DNA of 64,000 nucleotides, from positions 2,480,001 to 2,544,000 of the forward strand of contig NZ_BKAU01000001.1 of assembly GCF_007992715.1 (NCBI RefSeq). Reading direction: 5' to 3'. Shown here piece after piece: positions 53,022 through 60,416 of this stretch. Within the stretch, counting starts at the first letter, position 1; every line of letters starts with the position of its first letter. The position numbers were made by a program, and so were the translations under genes. The notes below the pieces were generated by a model. It saw only the letters and a list, made by a program, of their open reading frames with translations. It was not told the DNA's origin and searched no databases. This DNA comes from Chitinophaga cymbidii. GTDB lineage: Bacteria; Bacteroidota; Bacteroidia; Chitinophagales; Chitinophagaceae.

Positions 53022-54623
53022 CTATAATTGTAACCAGACCAGGCGGCGGCTTTTGGAATTTTCGTGTTTAAGCGTGACCAGTGTATTCCCGGCTTCATCA
53101 TAGTCCGCAATATCCAGGTAAGCAGGAAAGTGCTCGCCCCTGCCTGTACCCTTCCTGAATATATAAGAGCGCGGTGGAAATAAATCCGTTCCTTTTAGTG
53201 GAAAATAGAATGCGTCGCAATTATCCGTATCTCTGATGGTATTCAATTTTTTTCCTTTTTTTATATTTTCTTCATTTTCCGGATCATCGTTGAAGAGCAC
53301 AGCCGGACGGGAGATGGAGTTGATGAACAACGAAACATTGAACTCTTTGCCAAAATCTTTCAGTCTTGATATGCCCGGCCTGCTTCCATGACAAAATCCA
53401 AGCCTCATATCATTATACAGATAGTGTTTTTTGGGTAATATGTAGCGGCTGCTCAGCTTACCACTATTGTCGTAATTGAGCATCACAAGCTCACAAAGCT
53501 CACTGTCGTGCTCATGAATGGTGCTACTTCCTATTTTGGAAGTAGTCCTATGCTCAATAACTTCTTCAAAAATAATTGTATAGCTTCCATCTTTCCTTAT
53601 TCTCAGCTGTTGGGGTGAAAGCTTCAAATGGGCCTTCCTGCCAAAGTGTTCCTGGTAAAGCGGCTCAAGACCGTCCACCCGGATGAGCGTATCAGATTCA
53701 ACCTTCCCCGTTGCAGCATCGATCGTTAGGAGGCAGGTTTTGGAACGGCTCCTGAAAGCCCGTTCGTAGAAATAGATCAGCTTGTTGGTAACCGGATTGT
53801 AGTGAAATACTCCATTCCATTGCTCCTCCTTGTTTTTCCATCCTTCCAATCCATGAATAATAGCCTCATCGCTGCCCGGAGCCAGTTCCGCCAGCACGAT
53901 GTCCGACTCTTTTCCGCCGCTGGAACGTGTATTCTCGGCTTCAGCCAGTACAAATAATTTGCCCGCAGTACTCACTGCCATATCTTCATAACGCATGTAT
54001 TTGAACTTGCCATTCTGCGGCGACTTGAAAAAGCTATGTGCTATTTCCTTATGCTGGTCATTAAATAATGCCAACTCAATGCGTTTGTTCCGGTCTTCCA
54101 CAAAGCTGTTCATTGTGGCGACCGCATAGAATTTTTCATCAGGGCTGATGTCAAAATAAAAACCAGGCGACGGAACATTTCCGAACAGGCGGGCTGCCGC
54201 TGCATTTTTCGGTTCCTTGCCCCGTTCACCAATTTTCTCCATGTTCGTCATCTCGCCTGTTTCACTATTATATACCACCCTGTACAAAAATGGCGTATCG
54301 TTTTTCGTTACCTCGAAAGTTACCAACAGATCAGCGCCCAATTTATTGCAAGTCATCAGCTCGGAATCTTTATCAGAAAGCGCCGCAGGCTTTAATGGCT
54401 TTGTTGCGATGCGCTTATACGCCGTATTATAAAATTCCAGCTGGAAACCTTTCTTATCTGATGATAGCTCATAAACAAACGCGGTGTGCCCGTTGCTTAG
54501 CAGGAAAATTCCGGCCTGGCCTTTTCCACCTCCAATCCGGGAGCCTTCCGCAAGTTGCTTGAATTGTGCGGAAGCGGTGGATACATATGCGAGAAGGGTG
54601 ATGAGGATGAACAATTGCTTCAT
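53022..54623 (-). CDS. Secreted orphan protein, propeller-like
   Basis: A 533-residue protein with a signal peptide ending STASAQ. Repeated strand-turn segments are seen (GIFLLSNGHTAFVYELSSDK, FYFDISPDEKFYAVATM, YEDMAVSTAGKLFVLAEAEN), suggesting a propeller. No lipobox, sorting domain or catalytic motif is seen and I do not recognise the family. Codon use is more AT-rich than in the upstream block and there is no partner gene at either end, so it probably belongs to the accessory stretch that ends at tRNA-Glu. Confidence 0.8.
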   Translation of the reverse strand: MKQLFILITLLAYVSTASAQFKQLAEGSRIGGGKGQAGIFLLSNGHTAFVYELSSDKKGFQLEFYNTAYKRIATKPLKPAALSDKDSELMTCNKLGADLLVTFEVTKNDTPFLYRVVYNSETGEMTNMEKIGERGKEPKNAAAARLFGNVPSPGFYFDISPDEKFYAVATMNSFVEDRNKRIELALFNDQHKEIAHSFFKSPQNGKFKYMRYEDMAVSTAGKLFVLAEAENTRSSGGKESDIVLAELAPGSDEAIIHGLEGWKNKEEQWNGVFHYNPVTNKLIYFYERAFRSRSKTCLLTIDAATGKVESDTLIRVDGLEPLYQEHFGRKAHLKLSPQQLRIRKDGSYTIIFEEVIEHRTTSKIGSSTIHEHDSELCELVMLNYDNSGKLSSRYILPKKHYLYNDMRLGFCHGSRPGISRLKDFGKEFNVSLFINSISRPAVLFNDDPENEENIKKGKKLNTIRDTDNCDAFYFPLKGTDLFPPRSYIFRKGTGRGEHFPAYLDIADYDEAGNTLVTLKHENSKSRRLVWLQL

Positions 54624-54820
54624 GGAAATAGGGATTTGCGGATCAAATTATATATAATTATTCATATATACGGGAAAAATTCGGATTTTGAGTATGCTTT
54701 GCTGAAATCTCGATCTATACAGTGATTTGGATTTTGTCGGAATACTTTTGATGATCAGCGGTCCAGTCACAGCTTTCAGCATGGAATTTGGGCCACCTTT
54801 AGATAATAAAATATTGGGGT

Positions 54821-55594
54821 ATGCTCAAAAGGAAAAGGCAACAAAAATATCTTATTAAAAGGTGGCTGGAAATACGGCGTCAGTTGTATGTCTTTGTCGG
54901 CTCCGGAGACCAGGAAGCGCTGCACAGGTTGCGTGTGGAAATTAAAAAAATAAGAGCATTCACAAAATTTGCGGAATCACATGAAGAGAAGAGTGCTGCA
55001 GCGCAGCTGGAAAAAGTAAGGAAAATATTCCGCCGGGCAGGGCTTATCCGGGAAGCCGGCATCCACCTTCAGATGATGAAGCAGTTCAATATTGACCACC
55101 CTGCGTTTAAGAACGAAGAGCTGCGTATTATTGATCAGGAATCCGGGAAGTTCCGGCTGCGCCTGACCCGTTATGATAAGCAGATCAGGCATGCCATCAC
55201 ATATCTTCTAAAAGCATTACACCCCATCCGGAATAGAGCTGTCAAACATTGGCTCCGCCGGCAGCTGAAGGCCACAGCCAAGATCATTGTTGCACCATCC
55301 ACGGATAAGCTTCATCTTGCCCGCAAGAAAATAAAAAACGTAATATATGTTCATGGTATGCTCCACAAACGATTGGTGCTCATGTTGGGGATAAACACGT
55401 CCTATCTGGATCAGTTGCAGGAGGCCATCGGTAAATGGCATGATACGGCGATCGCTGTTAAATTGTTAATCTCCCAGAATGCGGGAAACAAAGCAACAAT
55501 TAACAAGCTGGAAAGGGAACGGGATAAAGCGGGCGCCGCTATTCATATGATCAGTGACGGTTTTTGGAGGAAGGTCTTTATGGCGTCACATTGA
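54821..55594 (+). CDS. CHAD-domain protein
   Basis: A 257-residue, very basic helical protein. It has the CHAD signature (EALHRLRVEIKKIRAFTKF near the start and LHLARKKIKNVIYV later), with conserved histidines and lysine/arginine clusters. CHAD domains bind polyphosphate, and members attach to polyphosphate granules. A link to the ppk1 gene 50 kb away is an inference only. It stands alone here. The window upstream (54624-54820) shows an AT-rich stretch with no recognised element. Confidence 0.87.
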   Translation: MLKRKRQQKYLIKRWLEIRRQLYVFVGSGDQEALHRLRVEIKKIRAFTKFAESHEEKSAAAQLEKVRKIFRRAGLIREAGIHLQMMKQFNIDHPAFKNEELRIIDQESGKFRLRLTRYDKQIRHAITYLLKALHPIRNRAVKHWLRRQLKATAKIIVAPSTDKLHLARKKIKNVIYVHGMLHKRLVLMLGINTSYLDQLQEAIGKWHDTAIAVKLLISQNAGNKATINKLERERDKAGAAIHMISDGFWRKVFMASH

Positions 55595-55676
55595 TACACC
55601 GCCGAAACACGATTTTTTCTGATGAAATTTGTATCGTAAAAAACGGTTGAACTACATAAATAAAACAGATCTGACT

Positions 55677-56411
55677 ATGAGTAAAGTTAAAGTCGCGGCA
55701 TTTTCAGTTTCCCTGGATGGATTTGGTGCGGGCATCAAGCAAGATATAACTGATCCTCTGGGAGTAGGCGGTGAGGAACTTCATAACTGGATCTTTCCGA
55801 CAAAAATGTTTCGGAAGATGGGACGTAAATATGGCGGCACTGAAGGCCCGGATAATGCATTCGTGGAGAAGTCCTTCGAGAACGTTGGTGCCTGGATTAT
55901 GGGACGAAACATGTTTGGCCCCATCCGTGGGAAGTGGCCGGATGATGAATGGAAAGGATGGTGGGGTGAGGAACCTCCTTACCATGTTCCGGTGTTTGTT
56001 TTGACGCATCACGCGAGAAAACCAGTGGCTATGAAAAGAGGAACAACGTTTCATTTTGTTACCGATGGCATCGGATCTGCGTTGGAAGAAGCTAAAAAGG
56101 CGGCGAACGGAAAAGACATCCGTATCGGCGGTGGTGTTTCAACTATAAAGCAGTATTTACAGGCAGGCTATATCGACGAGTTACATTTAGCATTCCCGCC
56201 CATCTTTTTAGGTTCGGGGGAACATTTATTTTCAGGAATTGATATGATAGCGCTTGGCTATAATCAGATGCAAAGCGTGGTTGGGGAAAACGCAACACAC
56301 ATCATCATAAGAAAGGAAGGCAACAATTTGATGCGTACAAGTGAATTTTTTGTATTAAAAGATATCAAAAAGTACAAAGAAAATAGCTTTTCAGATAAAG
56401 CCCTTATCTGA
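55677..56411 (+). CDS. Dihydrofolate reductase/RibD C-terminal family protein with C-terminal extension
   Basis: A 244-residue protein related to the RibD-C/DHFR-like reductases. Motifs are VKVAAFSVSLDGFGAG at the start, ENVGAWIMGRNMFGPIRG, VFVLTHHARKP, IRIGGGVSTIKQYLQAGYID, and LHLAFPPIFLGSGEHLF. It would bind NADPH. The substrate is unknown. Relatives usually end shortly after a segment like NATHIIIRK. Here about 30 extra residues follow (RTSEFFVLKDIKKYKENSF and on), possibly from a lost stop. I chose the ATG at 55677. An upstream in-frame TTG at 55629 is less likely. Confidence 0.88.
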   Translation: MSKVKVAAFSVSLDGFGAGIKQDITDPLGVGGEELHNWIFPTKMFRKMGRKYGGTEGPDNAFVEKSFENVGAWIMGRNMFGPIRGKWPDDEWKGWWGEEPPYHVPVFVLTHHARKPVAMKRGTTFHFVTDGIGSALEEAKKAANGKDIRIGGGVSTIKQYLQAGYIDELHLAFPPIFLGSGEHLFSGIDMIALGYNQMQSVVGENATHIIIRKEGNNLMRTSEFFVLKDIKKYKENSFSDKALI

Positions 56412-56467
56412 TAGATACTTTAGTTTTGAAAAATATTATATTGAATGATAACCAAAACGCCTTAACG

Positions 56468-56560
56468 ATGAAGCGCTGCTTATGCCTCTCCGTATGTTTT
56501 TATTTTCAGTTTGCATCTAAGCCTGTCCCTGCGACCGGAATAAGCCTTTCTTTAGGTTAG
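56468..56560 (+). other. Possible small ORF or signal-peptide remnant
   Basis: A 30-codon frame begins MKRCLCLSVCFYFQFASKP and stops soon after. It looks like the signal peptide of a lost secreted protein. The rest of the stretch 56412-56634 is AT-rich and holds no other recognised element. It may be noise. Confidence 0.2.
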
Positions 56561-56634
56561 ACCTCCCTTTCATTAAACATATATTTTTTCCAGGCATTTA
56601 CAGCACCAGTTGCTTAATTAATATCTTTTTTTAT

Positions 56635-57993
56635 ATGTGCAGAAAAACATTTCTAACCATAATCTCGCTATTGATCCTGACATCAGTTGGTTTTGGACAA
56701 GCTGTAAAAAAAGCTGATAAAGGTTTGATGGGGCACCGGTATCTGACATTTAACACGGTGATCAGGGTCAATCAGATCGAAGTTTCAAGAACCAGAAATG
56801 TGGGAGCGGATGAGCGGCCCATGCACACACCTGCCAAGGTGAAAGCTTTTCGGCGTGCAGTAGCCGAAGGTTTTGCGGGTGGGAAAATGACCTGGGCATT
56901 CAGCTGGCTGGCACTGAATGATACCAGCGCAAATTACAGGGAGATCAGAAAGTTGGTGATCAGCTATCATCATAAGTATGGCGACGAAATCACTTTTATC
57001 CCGGGCGCTTATTTTGCCAATGCCTACAACACAGCAGCGCAAGTCAATAAGGATATTCATGATGCGTTAGATCTGATAACCGGGATGGTGGGTAACGGCT
57101 ACAGGCCCAGGAGTATTGTAGCTGGTTTCATGTCTTCGGAAAATCAACAATATCTGGCGGAAAAGGAGAATATTCATGTTTGTCAGGGAAACATATGGAG
57201 CCAGTTCAGCATTGACAATCAGGATGGTGATGGATCTGTATCCTACCCCTTCTATCCTTCCAAAGAACATTTTTGCAAACCTGCTCAAAATGAGTCCGAT
57301 TTCATCGACTGTGTAAACCTGGATGGCTGGTCTGTTGATTTTCTTGCCGGGAGGAGAGCCGGCTTTGCTGATGGTTTCAATAGCAGACTGAGCGTAGGTC
57401 CTATCGAGACCATTGGTAAATACGGAGCTGAAACTGGATTGAAGCAGATGATGCATGTCACTTCGGTTCATTTTGATGAAGGATTTAATCTGAATAAGTT
57501 CGCATGGGTTACCAACTGCTGGGAGTTATCGCTGCCCTATGATACTGAGTATCTTAAAATGTGGCTAAGCCAGATCAAAAGACGTTGGCCGGACACCCAA
57601 TTAATAACACAAGGAGAGTTTGGTTTGATCTGGCGGGAACACTACAAGCGCAACGATTTCAATTACCGTTTTGTAGAAAAGGGCTCTGGCATTGGCGGCT
57701 CTGACGCAGATAAGGAAATCAGGTGGTTTATGAATAAAGATTTTCGATTGGCTTTGCTACGAACGGCCGGCGATCCGGGATCGGAAAAGGTGATTGACTT
57801 CACAAATTATACTCTCACGGCAAAGGAGCCGGGGGAAATGACCCGTAAATGGAGCCTGCTGGGTGACATCAATCAAAAACAGACACGCCCGCAAGATAAG
57901 CCGATACCGTTTGATTCGCTGCCGAAGGGAGCACGGTCATTGATTTTACGGCACTATCCGAACTTGAATAGCGCAACTAATAGCGACCTGTAA
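56635..57993 (+). CDS. Secreted DUF3863-type protein
   Basis: A 452-residue secreted protein with a signal peptide ending VGFGQA. The sequence matches the DUF3863/DUF3864 pair known mainly from Bacteroidota, with blocks such as YLTFNTVIRVNQIEVSRTR, GKMTWAFSWLALNDTS and WVTNCWELSLPYDTEYLKMW. The fold may be TIM-barrel-like and glycosidase-related, but no activity has been demonstrated that I know of. It is visibly lower in GC than the window average (23 of 60 bases at 57121-57180), in keeping with an acquired segment. It has no operon partner. Confidence 0.82.
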   Translation: MCRKTFLTIISLLILTSVGFGQAVKKADKGLMGHRYLTFNTVIRVNQIEVSRTRNVGADERPMHTPAKVKAFRRAVAEGFAGGKMTWAFSWLALNDTSANYREIRKLVISYHHKYGDEITFIPGAYFANAYNTAAQVNKDIHDALDLITGMVGNGYRPRSIVAGFMSSENQQYLAEKENIHVCQGNIWSQFSIDNQDGDGSVSYPFYPSKEHFCKPAQNESDFIDCVNLDGWSVDFLAGRRAGFADGFNSRLSVGPIETIGKYGAETGLKQMMHVTSVHFDEGFNLNKFAWVTNCWELSLPYDTEYLKMWLSQIKRRWPDTQLITQGEFGLIWREHYKRNDFNYRFVEKGSGIGGSDADKEIRWFMNKDFRLALLRTAGDPGSEKVIDFTNYTLTAKEPGEMTRKWSLLGDINQKQTRPQDKPIPFDSLPKGARSLILRHYPNLNSATNSDL

Positions 57994-57994
57994 A

Positions 57995-58078
57995 ATGATT
58001 AATCTGAAAGCAGGCGTGTTAGTAGCACCGAGTAAAAAAAAACGTTTGATGCAGGATTTGCTGGATTTTGTGGCCTAA
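57995..58078 (+). other. 27-codon ORF, possible gene remnant
   Basis: The frame starts 1 bp after the DUF3863 stop and encodes MINLKAGVLVAPSKKKRLMQ and seven more residues. It has a coding-like look and a nine-A tract (58034-58042). It could be the end of a decayed gene, a short peptide or chance. Confidence 0.2.
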
Positions 58079-58107
58079 CGGAACAATTTAATGACTGGAA
58101 TGGCATT

Positions 58108-58854
58108 TCAGGATTTTAAACGTTCCTTAACTATATGAGGCTGTCGTTTCAAGAGAGTAGCAACGGCATCAATATTATTAGATTGCTTAAATACTCTTTT
58201 CATTAGGTCGATTTCTGTAGCAGTCCAAGGGTCGTAAGCTCGTGGATAATTTTTTCTGATTTCCAATTCTTGTGATGTAAATTTTGCGTTTGTTCTTTTA
58301 GGGAGAGAATCGATAAGTGGCGCTTCCTTAGCTATTAGTTGGTCGATTTCATCTTGTGACAATTTGGGGGCATAATGTTTTTGCGAATCTTCTCCTGTTG
58401 TTCGTATATCACTAAGCTCCGCTCGGTCTTCCGAGGCAAGATAAAAATGCCACTCGTTTTGTCCCGAAGCTGATAGAGAATGCGCACATTGAGGTATTAA
58501 TTTAAGCATTCCTGCATGTTTTAACTTATTAAGAAAACGTCTTAAAAATAGCCCATTGTGTCTGTCTGCTTTTATTAATCCTCTTCTAACTAAAAAGCTA
58601 TAAATATCAGGTGTTCTTGCATCTTTTTGGCCTGTTGATAGGAGATATTCCTGTATCGCTCTGCTTATTCGACGAGCTTTTTGGATTTCTTCATGGGTTA
58701 AATTCATATAAGCAGGGTATGGATATCCAATATAATGAAAAAATGCGATAATCTCAACTGTTTGGATGTCCAATGGAGATAAAACAATCCCTGCATTCCT
58801 TCTCCAGGGCCTACCGTCCATGGACGTTCTGTGGTAATCGTAATGATTTCCCAC
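58108..58854 (-). CDS. Orphan protein next to tRNA-Glu, possibly N-terminally truncated
   Basis: A 248-residue cytoplasmic protein that I cannot assign. Distinct segments are PLDIQTVEIIAFFHYIGYP, YLLSTGQKDARTPDIYSFLV, LFLRRFLNKLKHAGMLKLIP and a C-terminal PYDPWTATE-like helical region (AYDPWTATEIDLMKRVFKQS), which resembles a Myb/SANT-like helix bundle. Start candidates are GTG 58854 and ATG 58821. Sequence further upstream in another frame also looks coding, so the true N-terminus may be lost by frameshift or truncation. GC is strikingly low (18 of 60 bases in 58501-58560). It was probably brought in by integration near the tRNA. Confidence 0.6.
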   Translation of the reverse strand: MGNHYDYHRTSMDGRPWRRNAGIVLSPLDIQTVEIIAFFHYIGYPYPAYMNLTHEEIQKARRISRAIQEYLLSTGQKDARTPDIYSFLVRRGLIKADRHNGLFLRRFLNKLKHAGMLKLIPQCAHSLSASGQNEWHFYLASEDRAELSDIRTTGEDSQKHYAPKLSQDEIDQLIAKEAPLIDSLPKRTNAKFTSQELEIRKNYPRAYDPWTATEIDLMKRVFKQSNNIDAVATLLKRQPHIVKERLKS

Positions 58855-58956
58855 ACGTCTGCATCAATCCATTTCTTTATTATTTCACAGGCAATAACGC
58901 CCTCATGAGGATATGAACTATTTTCATCGAAACATTGGGTGATTATTTGAGGCAAT
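58855..58956 (-). other. Coding-like sequence without a start, upstream of the orphan gene
   Basis: On the minus strand one frame stays open through this region and reads EGVIACEIIKKWIDADVWEI before running into the orphan gene in a different frame. It has no ATG, GTG or TTG after the terminator. It may be a displaced N-terminus or a remnant of a neighbour. Confidence 0.3.
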
Positions 58957-58986
58957 AAAAAAGGCCGCCTGATGGCGACCTTTTTG
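58957..58986 (-). terminator. Rho-independent terminator after tRNA-Glu
   Basis: On the minus strand AGGTCGCC, ATCA, GGCGGCCT forms an 8-bp stem with one mismatch followed by six T's. It begins 8 bp after the tRNA 3' end and would stop the tRNA transcript. Confidence 0.85.
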
Positions 58987-58993
58987 TTTTCTG

Positions 58994-59065
58994 TACCGCG
59001 TACGGGAGTCGAACCCGTCATTCCTCCGTGAAAGGGAGGCGTCTTAGCCGATTGACCAACGCGGC
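58994..59065 (-). tRNA. tRNA-Glu (anticodon TTC)
   Basis: The minus strand folds as a full cloverleaf. The acceptor stem GCCGCGT pairs with ACGCGGT, followed by discriminator A. The anticodon stem CCTCC/GGAGG encloses CTTTCAC with anticodon TTC, and the T arm GACGGGTTCGACTCCCGT is standard. The CCA end is not encoded. Length is 72 nt. It marks the edge between AT-rich accessory DNA and the higher-GC block, and tRNA 3' ends are common integration sites. Confidence 0.97.
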
Positions 59066-59134
59066 ATATGGTCATTTTTGGGATTGCAAAGGTAATCGAA
59101 ATCCACACAATTCCAAATTTTTCCAACACAATTG

Positions 59135-59482
59135 TCAGTCAGGGCGGTTCAGGTTCCCCCAGTCAGACATGCTTTCAATCACCTGCTCGGCGGACATTCC
59201 CTTTTCCGTCAGTTCATATTCCACCCGCGGCGGCACCTCCGCATATACGATCCGCCTCACCAGGCCATCCGCCTCCATCTCGCGCAGCTGTGCTACCAGC
59301 ATGCGTTCGGACACGCCCTCCACGGCCCGCAGCAGCTCGCTGTACCGCATCCGGCCCTGCAGCAGCCGGAACAGGATCGCGGGCTTCCAGCGGCCGCCCA
59401 GCACAGATAATGTATAGGCCATCCCGCAGCCGCGGACGATGGCTGCCTCGTTCATCGCATTTGTAGACCTCTCTTTACGCAT
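59135..59482 (-). CDS. HxlR-family transcriptional regulator
   Basis: A 115-residue winged-helix regulator of the HxlR type. The core is LSVLGGRWKPAILFRLLQGR with MRYSELLRAVEGVSERMLVAQLREMEADGL for the recognition part and RVEYELTEKG for the wing. A cysteine (C19) at the usual redox-sensing place lies in VRGCGMAYT. It is divergent from the SDR gene across about 75 bp. A palindromic site in that gap is a probable operator, so this regulator likely controls the SDR gene and itself. Confidence 0.93.
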   Translation of the reverse strand: MRKERSTNAMNEAAIVRGCGMAYTLSVLGGRWKPAILFRLLQGRMRYSELLRAVEGVSERMLVAQLREMEADGLVRRIVYAEVPPRVEYELTEKGMSAEQVIESMSDWGNLNRPD

Positions 59483-59493
59483 ATCTTACGTTT

Positions 59494-59510
59494 TTGTTAG
59501 TACTTAACAA
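59494..59510. promoter_or_regulatory. Palindromic candidate operator for HxlR
   Basis: TTGTTA (59494-59499) and TAACAA (59505-59510) form an inverted repeat with a 5-bp spacer, 11 bp from the HxlR start and upstream of the SDR promoter box. Such AT-rich palindromes are typical HxlR binding sites. Confidence 0.6.
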
Positions 59511-59545
59511 TTTAAGCAGTACATGCAAAAATAATACTTCCATCC

Positions 59546-59553
59546 TACATTTG
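59546..59553 (+). promoter_or_regulatory. Candidate Bacteroidota -7 promoter box for the SDR gene
   Basis: TACATTTG matches TAnnTTTG exactly and ends 4 bp before the ATG of the SDR gene. The transcript would start at or next to the first codon, giving a leaderless mRNA. No clear -33 box was seen. Confidence 0.5.
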
Positions 59554-59557
59554 CCAT

Positions 59558-60298
59558 ATGAAAAATCTCAGCAACAAAACAGCCCTGGTAACAGGAGGGA
59601 GCCGCGGCATAGGAGCGGCCATCGCCAAAAGACTGGCTAAAGAAGGCGCAAATGTAGCCATCACTTACAGTGCATCAAAAGAAAAAGCCCACGAAGTGCT
59701 GAAAGCCATTGAAGCCTGCGGCGTAAAAGGCATCGCCATCCAGGCGGACAGCGCGGATGCAAGTGCCCTGAAGGCCGCCGTAGATCAAACGGCGAAAGAA
59801 TTCAACGGGCTCAATATTCTCGTGAACAACGCCGGCGTGGCATCCTACAAACCCATGGAAGAATTTTCCCTGGAGGAGTATGATCATGCCATGAACGTCA
59901 ATGTAAAAGGCGTGTTCGTAGGCTCGCAGGCGGCTTTAAAATATCTCGGAGAAGGTGGCCGCATCATCAATATCGGCACCTGCATGGTGGATAAAGTGGC
60001 TTTCCCCGGCGCCACGGTGTACAGCATGAGCAAAACAGCGCTCGTGGGGCTTACGAAAGCACTGGCCCGTGAAGTAGGCAAGAAAGGCATCACGGTGAAC
60101 CTGGTGCACCCCGGTCCCATTAACACCGATATGAACCCGGCAGACGGTCCCTCCGCCGATTTTCAGCGGACTTTACTGGCGGTGGACGATTTCGGCGAAA
60201 CCGAAGATATTGCCGCTATGGTGGCATTTCTCGCCGGCGAACAGGCAAAAAACATCACCGGCACAGGCATCACGATCGACGGCGGAACGAACATTTAA
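59558..60298 (+). CDS. Short-chain dehydrogenase/reductase
   Basis: A 246-residue NAD(P)-dependent oxidoreductase of the classical SDR type. The cofactor site is TGGSRGIGAAIAKRLA. NILVNNAGVAS follows, and the active-site Tyr-Lys pair is in TVYSMSKTAL. PGPINTDMNP and GTGITIDGGTNI complete the family pattern. The catalytic serine position reads threonine in IINIGTCMVDK, which could alter activity. It is divergent from, and probably controlled by, the HxlR regulator. Members next to HxlR genes often detoxify carbonyl compounds, but the substrate here is unknown. Confidence 0.93.
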   Translation: MKNLSNKTALVTGGSRGIGAAIAKRLAKEGANVAITYSASKEKAHEVLKAIEACGVKGIAIQADSADASALKAAVDQTAKEFNGLNILVNNAGVASYKPMEEFSLEEYDHAMNVNVKGVFVGSQAALKYLGEGGRIINIGTCMVDKVAFPGATVYSMSKTALVGLTKALAREVGKKGITVNLVHPGPINTDMNPADGPSADFQRTLLAVDDFGETEDIAAMVAFLAGEQAKNITGTGITIDGGTNI

Positions 60299-60416
60299 CA
60301 AAATAAATAGCGCCATAACCGGATATTTTGGGTATCATTATGTACAATGCCAACTGGTACAAAAGTGTATGAGACGCATTCATACCTGCTAAACTACCTG
60401 CGACGTTATACTGATT

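Noticed and set aside
58704-59129. Protein-coding gene spanning the tRNA
   Set aside because: The frame runs through tRNA-Glu and its terminator; only the part after the terminator was kept as a possible remnant.
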